This document shows positions 1 to 5,031 of a stretch of DNA of 6,075 bases, piece after piece. Each line of letters begins with the position of its first letter. Within the stretch, counting starts at the first letter, position 1. Location: positions 1,253-7,327 of the forward strand of contig NKIE01000136.1 of NCBI GenBank assembly GCA_002256055.1, in the 5' to 3' direction. Both the position numbers and the translations under genes were made by a program. Under the pieces are notes generated by a model. It was not told where the DNA came from. It was given only the letters and a program-made list of their open reading frames with translations, and searched no databases. The stretch is from Pseudomonas sp. PGPPP3 (GTDB lineage: Bacteria > Pseudomonadota > Gammaproteobacteria > Pseudomonadales > Pseudomonadaceae).

Positions 1-263
1 TCCGCCAATTGGGCAAAGGCTTCGCGCATATCGCTGTCGGCCTGAGAACCCGGCGGCACATGGTAGAGCTTCAGGCGGGCCAGCGTGCGGCGGCGGTAAT
101 CGGTGCCGTTGTCGACATTGACCACTTCCAGGTGCTGATTCAGCAAGGCAATGGCTGGAAGGATACGGTCGCGGTGCATGCCGCCCGGGTACAGGTCATC
201 AGGCTTGAAGTTGGAGGTGGTGACAAAGCCCACGCCGTTGTCAAACAAGGCGGCAAGCAGGCG
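1..263 (-). other. ZapE/AFG1-derived C-terminal segment (sensor-1 region onward), out of place
   Basis: Residues 97-165 of the fusion align without gaps to residues 147-215 of the ZapE encoded at 2801-3895. By hand count, 41 of 69 positions are identical. Shared blocks include LF-NGV, TSN, PD-LY, LPAIAL, EVVNVD and DY-R-R. Differences such as FKPDDLYPGGMHRDR in place of IVPDGLYKDGLQRAR look to me like beta-proteobacterial (Burkholderiales/Comamonadaceae) ZapE rather than Pseudomonas ZapE; this is from memory. The segment is therefore not a recent duplicate of the local gene. It is open at the left edge, so its true end is unknown. Confidence 0.8.
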
Positions 264-548
264 CTGCCGGGTGATTTCGTCCAATGCCAGGCGGTCGGCG
301 CCCTCGGACAGGTGCTCCTGCACGTCCTGGTAACTCTGGGTCAGGCGTTTGACCAGGCTGGCGGTGGTGTTGAAGTGGGTGACCACTTCACTTTGGTAGC
401 TGTTGAAGCGACCTTGAAGATCATCCAGCTGACGCTGCGTACGGCCGGGGGCGGCGTTGGGCAGCAGGCGGGCGATCAAAAAACCGATGGCAATGCCGGT
501 CAGCAATGCGAGGGCTGGCAGTAACCAGGCGGTGAGCGACTGTTCCAC
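1..548 (-). CDS. yhcB: YhcB/ZapG (DUF1043) N-terminus joined in frame to a ZapE/AFG1 segment; partial, runs off left edge
   Basis: The frame reads 182 codons from a GTG at 548-546 to the window edge with no stop. AGAGG at 557-561, eight bases upstream, supports this start. Residues 1-99 are a typical YhcB/ZapG: one membrane helix at about 8-29 (WLLPALALLTGIAIGFLIAR), a basic RTQRQL turn, then a polar helix with VVTHFNTTASLVKRLTQSY, a hallmark of the family. YhcB is an inner-membrane protein linked to cell shape, envelope synthesis and the Z-ring. It is normally about 130-140 residues, with a poorly conserved proline-rich tail. Here, instead of that tail, residues from about 96 on are ZapE-like: FVTTSN (108-113), DDLYPGG, RILPAIALL, VVNVDNGTDY. 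The segment lies beyond Walker A and Walker B, so no ATP-binding core is present in what can be seen. YhcB identity is sure. Whether the fusion is biological is doubtful, and a misassembled contig is the main alternative. Confidence 0.85.
   Translation of the reverse strand, partial: MEQSLTAWLLPALALLTGIAIGFLIARLLPNAAPGRTQRQLDDLQGRFNSYQSEVVTHFNTTASLVKRLTQSYQDVQEHLSEGADRLALDEITRQRLLAALFDNGVGFVTTSNFKPDDLYPGGMHRDRILPAIALLNQHLEVVNVDNGTDYRRRTLARLKLYHVPPGSQADSDMREAFAQLA
246..263 (-). other. Junction between YhcB-like and ZapE-like sequence
   Basis: These 18 bases encode RLLAAL (residues 96-101 of the fusion). As I recall, Pseudomonas YhcB has TRQRLLAAL followed by its variable tail, and beta-proteobacterial ZapE has RLLAALF-NGV directly before sensor 1. 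The switch falls exactly on this shared word and keeps the frame. Such a short identity is what illegitimate recombination, template switching or a short-overlap misassembly would leave. The exact breakpoint inside the word cannot be fixed from one sequence. Confidence 0.6.
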
Positions 549-597
549 GAATCCTTCCTCTATAAGCGGCTTTGCTTTACGTTAACGGCTCGAACCT

Positions 598-611
598 GCG
601 CTGTATAGCGC
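598..611. repeat. Short inverted repeat GCGCT-GTAT-AGCGC in the divergent intergenic region
   Basis: This is a 5-bp perfect inverted repeat with a four-base centre, in the 140-bp region between yhcB (minus) and the hydrolase gene (plus). It contains TATA-like steps on both strands (TATAGC on plus, TATACA on minus), so it could overlap -10 elements. I could not pair it with a convincing -35 at 16-18 bp on either strand. It may be a small operator, or chance. The rest of 549-688 holds only the two ribosome binding sites and no further recognisable signal. Confidence 0.25.
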
Positions 612-675
612 AATGCAATGCCGGTGTGTGCATGGCGCAGGCTGTCAGCTAGACGAGTCGACCCTCCCTGGGGTC

Positions 676-681
676 ACGGAG
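676..681 (+). promoter_or_regulatory. Ribosome binding site deciding the TTG start of the hydrolase
   Basis: ACGGAG lies seven bases before the TTG at 689-691. The nearby GTG at 699-701 is out of frame. The family N-terminus (REIPLLLEGP) begins immediately after the TTG, and no in-frame ATG exists before codon 44. The Shine-Dalgarno sequence therefore fixes the start on a rare TTG. Confidence 0.7.
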
Positions 682-688
682 TTACCCG

Positions 689-1321
689 TTGTCCACCCGT
701 GAAATACCGCTTTTGCTCGAGGGCCCCTGTGGCCCCCTCGAAGCCCTGTACCTTGATCTGCCGAATGCCCGTGGCCTGGCGCTGCTCTGTCATCCCAATC
801 CCGTGCAGGGTGGCACGATGCTCAACAAGGTGGTTTCCACCTTGCAGCGCACGGCGCGCGACGCCGGTTACAGCACGCTGCGCTTCAATTACCGCGGTGT
901 TGGCCAAAGTGCCGGCAGTCATGACATGGCTGGTGGAGAGGTCGACGATGCTGAGGCAATCGCCCTGTGGCTACGTGCCCAGCAGCCGCAACTACCACTG
1001 AGCATGCTCGGTTTTTCTTACGGCGGCTTTGTCGCCGCTGCCCTGGCTGGGCGTCTGGAGGCGCAAGGTCAGGTGGTCGAGCGGCTGTTTATGGTCGCCC
1101 CGGCCGTGCAGCGCCTGCAGGCGCCGGAACGGCTGCCCGAGCGCGCCGTGTTGACGGTGATCCAGCCGGAACAGGACGAAGTGATCGATCCGGCCGTGGT
1201 GTTTGCCTGGTCACAGGCATTGCCGCGCCCCCATGAGCTGCTGAAAGTGGCAGAATGCGGGCACTTTTTTCACGGCAAGCTGACCGATCTAAAAGACGTG
1301 GTGTTACCTCGTCTGGCGTGA
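689..1321 (+). CDS. Alpha/beta-hydrolase fold protein, COG2945-like
   Basis: A 210-residue protein of the small cytoplasmic alpha/beta-hydrolase group typified by COG2945. The fold markers come in order: HPNP oxyanion-type loop (35-38) after the first strand, GGTMLNKV (41-48), RFNYRGVGQSAG (65-76), nucleophile elbow GFSYGG with Ser110, acid loop PEQDEVI with Asp163, and ECGHFFHGKL with His192. The catalytic triad Ser110-Asp163-His192 is complete, so the enzyme should be an active serine hydrolase. The substrate is unknown; proteins of this group are usually annotated only as esterase or dienelactone-hydrolase-like. There is no signal peptide. The gene starts at a TTG supported by ACGGAG at 676-681. 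It is divergent from yhcB and lies 39 bases upstream of trpS on the same strand, so the two are probably co-transcribed. The physical link to trpS is conserved in pseudomonads as far as I recall, but gives no functional clue. Confidence 0.9.
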   Translation: MSTREIPLLLEGPCGPLEALYLDLPNARGLALLCHPNPVQGGTMLNKVVSTLQRTARDAGYSTLRFNYRGVGQSAGSHDMAGGEVDDAEAIALWLRAQQPQLPLSMLGFSYGGFVAAALAGRLEAQGQVVERLFMVAPAVQRLQAPERLPERAVLTVIQPEQDEVIDPAVVFAWSQALPRPHELLKVAECGHFFHGKLTDLKDVVLPRLA

Positions 1322-1360
1322 TCACTAGCCGCCGCAGGCCCAACCGATAAGCGACAGACC

Positions 1361-2707
1361 ATGACCACTCGTATTCTGACCGGCATCACCACCACTGGCA
1401 CTCCGCACCTGGGCAACTACGCCGGCGCCATTCGCCCGGCGATCGTCGCCAGTCGCGCCGCCGATGCCGACTCGTTTTATTTTCTGGCTGACTACCACGC
1501 GCTGATCAAGTGCGATGACCCGCTGCGCATCCAGCGTTCGCGTCTGGAGATCGCCGCTACCTGGCTGGCCTGTGGCCTGGATGTAGAGCGCGCGACCTTC
1601 TATCGCCAGTCCGATATTCCGGAAATTCCCGAGCTGACCTGGCTGCTGACCTGTGTAGCGGGCAAGGGCCTGCTCAACCGTGCCCATGCCTACAAAGCCT
1701 CGGTGGACAAAAATGTCGAACTTGGTGAAGACCCGGACGCCGGCGTGACCATGGGCCTGTTCAGCTACCCGGTGCTGATGGCCGCGGACATTCTGATGTT
1801 CAACGCGCACAAGGTGCCGGTCGGTCGTGACCAGATCCAGCACGTGGAAATGGCCCGCGACATCGGCCAGCGCTTCAATCACTTGTTCGGTCAGGGCAAG
1901 GAGTTGTTTACCTTGCCGGAAGCGGTGATCGAAGAGGGAGTAGCCACCTTGCCGGGCCTCGACGGACGCAAGATGAGCAAGAGCTACGACAACACCATTC
2001 CGTTGTTCGGCAGCGCCAAGCAACTGAAAGACGCCATTGCCCGCATCGTCACCGACTCCAAGTTGCCCGGCGAGGCCAAGGACCCGGACAACTCGCACCT
2101 GTTCACCCTCTATCAGGCTTTTGCCAGCGCCGCCCAGCAAGCCGAGTTCCGTGCCGAGCTGGTTGCCGGCCTTGGCTGGGGCGATGCTAAGCAGCGCCTG
2201 TTCCAGCTGCTGGACAGCGAGCTGGGTGAGGCGCGCGAGCGTTACCACGCCTTGATCGAGAAGCCGGCGGAGCTGGAGGATATTCTTTTGGCCGGTGCCG
2301 CCAAGGCGCGCAAGGTGGCTACGCCGTTCCTCGGTGAGTTACGCGAAGCGGTGGGCCTGCGCTCGTTCCGCACCCAGGTGCAGGCGGGTGATGCGGGCAA
2401 GAAGAAGGCGGCTAAAAGTGCACGCTTTGTCAGCTTCCGTGAGGACGATGGCAGCTTCCGTTTCCGCCTGCTGGACGCCGCCGGCGAGCAGTTGCTGCTG
2501 TCCAAGTGCTTTGCCGACGGCAAGTCCGCCGGTCAGGTCAGCAAGCGTCTGCAGGGTGGCGATGTGTTGGACCTGCGCGAGCAGGGCGAGGGCTTTGCCC
2601 TGTGGCTGGACGCCGAGTGCATCGCCGAGAGCCCGGCATTTGCCGATGCGGCAGCCTGCCAGGCCGCCATCCAGCGTCTGCGCGAAGCTCTGGCGCCGGC
2701 GGAGTAA
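1361..2707 (+). CDS. trpS: Tryptophan--tRNA ligase with C-terminal DUF1508-like extension
   Basis: TrpS charges tRNA-Trp with tryptophan at the expense of ATP in the cytoplasm. The class Ic Rossmann core fills about residues 1-335. The HIGH-type motif is PHLGN (15-19), the binding motif GRDQIQH is at 155-161, and KMSKS is at 204-208 followed by YDNTI. All are intact. The protein is 448 residues, against 334 in E. coli. The extra 110 residues start after a Lys/Ala-rich linker ([10 protein letters not shown]). They hold [19 protein letters not shown] (355 on) and then a weaker second unit ending [23 protein letters not shown], which reads as a YegP/DUF1508 pair. Pseudomonas TrpS is known to be this long. 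The start is the ATG at 1361, giving the family N-terminus MTTRILTG, although the upstream Shine-Dalgarno is poor (AAGCGAC). It follows the hydrolase gene by 39 bases. No tRNA-like leader or attenuator is visible before it. Confidence 0.97.
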   Translation: MTTRILTGITTTGTPHLGNYAGAIRPAIVASRAADADSFYFLADYHALIKCDDPLRIQRSRLEIAATWLACGLDVERATFYRQSDIPEIPELTWLLTCVAGKGLLNRAHAYKASVDKNVELGEDPDAGVTMGLFSYPVLMAADILMFNAHKVPVGRDQIQHVEMARDIGQRFNHLFGQGKELFTLPEAVIEEGVATLPGLDGRKMSKSYDNTIPLFGSAKQLKDAIARIVTDSKLPGEAKDPDNSHLFTLYQAFASAAQQAEFRAELVAGLGWGDAKQRLFQLLDSELGEARERYHALIEKPAELEDILLAGAAKARKVATPFLGELREAVGLRSFRTQVQAGDAGKKKAAKSARFVSFREDDGSFRFRLLDAAGEQLLLSKCFADGKSAGQVSKRLQGGDVLDLREQGEGFALWLDAECIAESPAFADAAACQAAIQRLREALAPAE

Positions 2708-2712
2708 TCCGC
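2699..2712 (+). other. Small hairpin enclosing the trpS stop codon
   Basis: GCGGA / TCCGC with a four-base loop GTAA forms a 5-bp stem; the TAA of trpS falls in the loop and the last base of the left side. GUAA is a GNRA-type tetraloop. There is no U-run after it, so it is not a classic intrinsic terminator. It could protect the 3' end or weakly attenuate read-through into zapE, or be chance in GC-rich DNA. Confidence 0.25.
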
Positions 2713-2734
2713 GGGCCACCCTACCTGTGGTCAA

Positions 2735-2763
2735 TTGCCAATCCGTGGGTGCGCCGTTACAGT
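2735..2763 (+). promoter_or_regulatory. Candidate sigma-70 promoter of zapE
   Basis: TTGCCA (2735-2740, five of six to TTGACA), a 17-bp spacer, then TACAGT (2758-2763, four of six to TATAAT). Transcription would begin near 2770, about 30 bases before the zapE ATG at 2801. It sits in the 93-bp gap after trpS, so zapE may be transcribed independently as well as by read-through. This was judged by eye from hexamers and spacing only. Confidence 0.4.
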
Positions 2764-2800
2764 GGCGCCCCGTTTTTCTTGCCCAGCCCAGTTGCCGACT

Positions 2801-3895
2801 ATGACTCCCCTAGCGCGATACCAAGAGGACCTGAAACGGCCCGACTTCTTCCATGACGCCGCCCAGGAAACTGCGGTGCGCCATCTGCAACGCCTGTATG
2901 ACGATCTGGTGGCGGCGCACAAGCACAAGCCTGGCCTGCTGGGTTCGTTCTTCAGCAAGAAGACCCAGGACCCGGTCAAAGGCCTGTATTTCTGGGGCGG
3001 CGTGGGTCGCGGCAAGACCTACCTGGTCGATACCTTCTTTGATGCGCTGCCGTTCAAAGAGAAGACCCGCACTCACTTCCACCGCTTTATGAAGCGTGTT
3101 CACGAAGAGCTGCGCACCCTAAAAGGCGAGAAAAACCCGCTGCCGTTGGTGGCTAAGCGTTTTGCCGCCGAAACTCGGGTGATCTGCTTTGACGAATTTT
3201 TCGTCTCTGATATTACCGATGCGATGATTCTGGCCGGCTTGCTGGAAGAGCTGTTCAAGAACGGCGTGACACTGGTGGCGACCTCCAACATCGTTCCCGA
3301 TGGCCTGTATAAAGATGGCCTGCAGCGTGCGCGTTTCCTGCCGGCGATTGCCCTGGTCAAGCTGCACACTGAAGTGGTCAACGTCGACAGCGGCGTCGAT
3401 TACCGCCTGCGCGCACTGGAGCAGGCCGAGCTGTATCACTGGCCGCTGGATGCGGCAGCGGAAGACAGCCTGAGCAAGAGCTTCAGCAGTCTGTTGCCGG
3501 AGCATTGCCAGGTCGAGCTTGATGAAGACCTGATGATCGAGAATCGGGCCATTCAGGCGCGCAAGGTCGGTGACGACGTGGCCTGGTTCGAGTTTCGCGA
3601 GCTGTGCGATGGCCCGCGCAGCCAGAATGACTACATCGAGCTGGGCAAGATCTTCCACGCGGTGCTGATTTCCAATGTCGAGCAGATGGGCGTGAGCAAG
3701 GACGACATGGCGCGGCGCTTTATCAACCTGGTGGACGAGTTTTACGATCGCAACGTCAAGTTGATCATCTCGGCCGAGGTTGAGCTGAAGGACCTCTACA
3801 CCGGTGGCCGTCTGGAGTTCGAATTCCAGCGCACCCTCAGTCGTTTGCTGGAAATGCAGTCCCACGAGTTCCTCTCGCGGCCGCATAAGCCGTAA
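2801..3895 (+). CDS. zapE: Cell division ATPase ZapE (AFG1 family)
   Basis: A 364-residue P-loop ATPase of the AFG1/ZapE family. In E. coli ZapE associates with the constricting Z-ring and binds FtsZ in an ATP-dependent manner; it matters most under low oxygen or high temperature. The family markers are complete: Walker A GGVGRGKT (66-73), HFHRFM (in the insert after it), Walker B VICFDEF with Asp131-Glu132, sensor 1 VATSN (159-163), then LQRARFLPAI (174-183) with candidate arginine-finger residues, VVNVDSGVDYR, and the C-terminal FINLVDEFYDRNVKLIISAE and LYTGG blocks. The ATG at 2801 gives the usual N-terminus MTPLARYQEDL. A longer frame is open back to a TTG at 2735, but that overlaps the likely promoter and adds 22 residues without family support. 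The Shine-Dalgarno before 2801 is weak. The gene ends just before the terminator at 3905-3945 and has a well-supported -35/-10 pair upstream. The fragment at 1-263 is a second, divergent ZapE piece. Confidence 0.96.
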   Translation: MTPLARYQEDLKRPDFFHDAAQETAVRHLQRLYDDLVAAHKHKPGLLGSFFSKKTQDPVKGLYFWGGVGRGKTYLVDTFFDALPFKEKTRTHFHRFMKRVHEELRTLKGEKNPLPLVAKRFAAETRVICFDEFFVSDITDAMILAGLLEELFKNGVTLVATSNIVPDGLYKDGLQRARFLPAIALVKLHTEVVNVDSGVDYRLRALEQAELYHWPLDAAAEDSLSKSFSSLLPEHCQVELDEDLMIENRAIQARKVGDDVAWFEFRELCDGPRSQNDYIELGKIFHAVLISNVEQMGVSKDDMARRFINLVDEFYDRNVKLIISAEVELKDLYTGGRLEFEFQRTLSRLLEMQSHEFLSRPHKP

Positions 3896-3904
3896 TAGCG
3901 GTCT

Positions 3905-3945
3905 AAACAAAAAAGGGGTTGCCACTGGCAACCCCTTTTTTGTTT
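3905..3945. terminator. Bidirectional rho-independent terminator between zapE and the TPR-like gene
   Basis: Two 19-base arms (3905-3923 and 3927-3945) are perfect reverse complements around the loop ACT. The core is a 9-bp GC-containing stem (GGGGTTGCC/GGCAACCCC) flanked by six A on one side and six T on the other. Both strands therefore give a GC stem followed by a U-run. It lies 9 bases after the zapE stop and 9 bases after the end of the minus-strand TPR-like gene, and serves both convergent genes. Confidence 0.95.
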
Positions 3946-3954
3946 TGGATCAGA

Positions 3955-4920
3955 TTAACGCTGGGCGGTGCTCTGCTCGAAGCTGGCTAGCAGCTTCTTG
4001 GCGTGGGCCACTTCCAGGGCTTCCATGGCGTTGATCGGTTTGATCTGGGTCGCCAGTTTCAGGTGCTTCAGGGCCTTGTCGCGTTCGTCGTCACCGTACA
4101 CGTAGGTGAGGGCGTTGGCGTACTCGTAATGGCCGATGGGCAGGTTGTTGGCTTGTTTGAACGAGCGGTCGAAGTACTGCTCCATCTTGTCCGAGCTGAC
4201 GCCGTAGGTCATGCCACCGACCAGGGAACCGACCTTGCGGATCACCCCGGCTTCGTAGCCGCCGTATAGCGCAAGGGCGAACGGTTGGCGCGGTTGCTTG
4301 GCCAGCAGAGCGGCGAGCTCTTTGGGGATCTGGCTGGTGTAGCCGCGCTTGAGCACCACGGCAATCGGCAGCTCCTCACCGAGGCGAGCCTTGGCGTAGA
4401 CGCGTCCGAACATGGCCATTGGGTCTGCGTTGACCAGATCGCCGGCTTGGTCTGTGTAGCTGATCACTTCTTCTAGCAGTTGGTGTTTGCTGGCTTGGTC
4501 CGGTGCCATAAACAGGGCATAGATGACCTGGGCAAACATCGCCGGTACCTGGCCGCCAACACCGAGCTTAAGACCGTCGGCCTTGGCTTTGGCAAAGTCG
4601 CCACGGAACATGCTGCGCCACACATCCTGCAGTTTGGCGGCATAGACCTCGGCTTCCTCGGGTTTTCCAGTGAAGCCGGTGCCTGCGGTAACGGTCATTT
4701 CCAGGGCTTTGGGGTTTTGTGTGGCCATGGTGATGACCCATTCGGCATCTGGGTATGGGTAGTTTGTACCGAAACCACGGGTCAGCTGTGGCCAGGCCTG
4801 GCGTAGCTTGTCGCCAGAGTAGTCGTAGGCGCTTTGGTCGTGGGGGAAGGGCTTCCAGTTGTCATCCGCAACAGCGCCGAGGCTGCAGAGGCTGAGCAGG
4901 GCAAAAAGGGCATGGCGCAT
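3955..4920 (-). CDS. Exported TPR-like protein of unknown function
   Basis: A 321-residue protein whose N-terminus, MRHALFALLSLCSLGAVA, is a Sec signal peptide with a probable signal-peptidase I site after AVA (residue 18). Cys12 lies inside the hydrophobic core and does not fit a lipobox, so a soluble periplasmic protein is more likely than a lipoprotein. The mature part begins DDNWKPFP and contains a mid-region rich in amphipathic helices. The C-terminal third (FDRSFKQANNLP..HYEYANALTYVYGDDERDKALKHLKLATQIKP) has TPR-like spacing. The block GGYEAGVIRKVGSLVGGMTYG precedes it and recurs, as I recall, in other exported TPR proteins. The frame is open back to 5004, but only the ATG at 4918-4920 puts the signal peptide at the N-terminus. 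An AGG nine bases upstream is a modest ribosome site. It lies 102 bases downstream of the regulator gene on the same strand and ends at the shared terminator. No enzymatic motif is visible; a scaffold or assembly role is only a guess. Confidence 0.88.
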   Translation of the reverse strand: MRHALFALLSLCSLGAVADDNWKPFPHDQSAYDYSGDKLRQAWPQLTRGFGTNYPYPDAEWVITMATQNPKALEMTVTAGTGFTGKPEEAEVYAAKLQDVWRSMFRGDFAKAKADGLKLGVGGQVPAMFAQVIYALFMAPDQASKHQLLEEVISYTDQAGDLVNADPMAMFGRVYAKARLGEELPIAVVLKRGYTSQIPKELAALLAKQPRQPFALALYGGYEAGVIRKVGSLVGGMTYGVSSDKMEQYFDRSFKQANNLPIGHYEYANALTYVYGDDERDKALKHLKLATQIKPINAMEALEVAHAKKLLASFEQSTAQR

Positions 4921-4940
4921 GGCTCGGACCTGTTCTTGTT

Positions 4941-5009
4941 GTAGTGGTGGGCGCCCCGCAGGGCTCGGCCGATCATAGGGCGTCTGCCGGGCGGGTGAAC
5001 CCATCCTAC
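4941..5009. repeat. Possible dispersed palindromic repeat with imperfect terminal inverted repeats
   Basis: The 69-bp stretch begins GTAGTGGTGGG and ends CCCATCCTAC. The ends are inverted copies with one mismatch and one missing base. GTAGGATGGGT-type ends remind me of small palindromic elements common in intergenic DNA of P. mendocina/stutzeri-like species. No second copy is in this window, so element status is inferred. It fills most of the 102-bp gap between the regulator and the TPR-like gene. Confidence 0.35.
4972..4999 (-). promoter_or_regulatory. Candidate promoter of the TPR-like gene
   Basis: On the minus strand, TTCACC (4999-4994, four of six) is followed after 16 bp by TATGAT (4977-4972, five of six to TATAAT). 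Transcription would start near 4965, about 45 bases before the ATG at 4920. Both hexamers lie inside the repeat-like segment 4941-5009. Judged by eye. Confidence 0.35.
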
Positions 5010-5013
5010 GAAT

Positions 5014-5031
5014 GGCGAGCGGCTACTCGCC
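5014..5031 (-). other. Hairpin at the stop codon of the GlxA-family regulator
   Basis: GGCGAG/CTCGCC forms a 6-bp stem with a six-base loop that contains the TAG stop (5025-5023). It is followed by ATTCGTAGG rather than a U-run, so it would be a weak terminator at best. It may act as a 3' processing or stability element between the regulator and the TPR-like gene. Confidence 0.3.

Noticed and set aside
9..524. Plus-strand open frame (171 codons) at the left end
   Set aside because: It is the complement of the YhcB/ZapE frame, whose conserved motifs show the minus strand is the coding one.
1325..2248. Long minus-strand open frame (307 codons) opposite trpS
   Set aside because: It lies wholly antisense to a certain gene, has low-complexity Q/G/V/A-rich protein with no domain, and arises from GC-rich third positions of trpS codons.
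2735..2800. 22-codon N-terminal extension of zapE from a TTG
   Set aside because: No family support for the extra residues, and the stretch overlaps the likely promoter; the ATG at 2801 gives the family's usual start.
689..3895. Novel defence or mobile system in the plus-strand block
   Set aside because: All three genes are ordinary core genes in conserved order, with no integrase, toxin-antitoxin, nuclease or repeat array nearby.
3119..3931. Minus-strand open frame (270 codons) opposite zapE
   Set aside because: Antisense shadow of zapE; it also runs through the terminator, and has no recognisable domain or ribosome site.
3970..4920. Lipoprotein reading of the exported TPR-like protein (Cys12)
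   Set aside because: The residues before Cys12 (L-S-L) do not fit a lipobox, and a good AVA signal-peptidase I site follows.
4921..5004. 28-codon N-terminal extension of the TPR-like gene
   Set aside because: It would put a proline/arginine-rich tail before the signal peptide and overlaps the repeat and promoter candidate.
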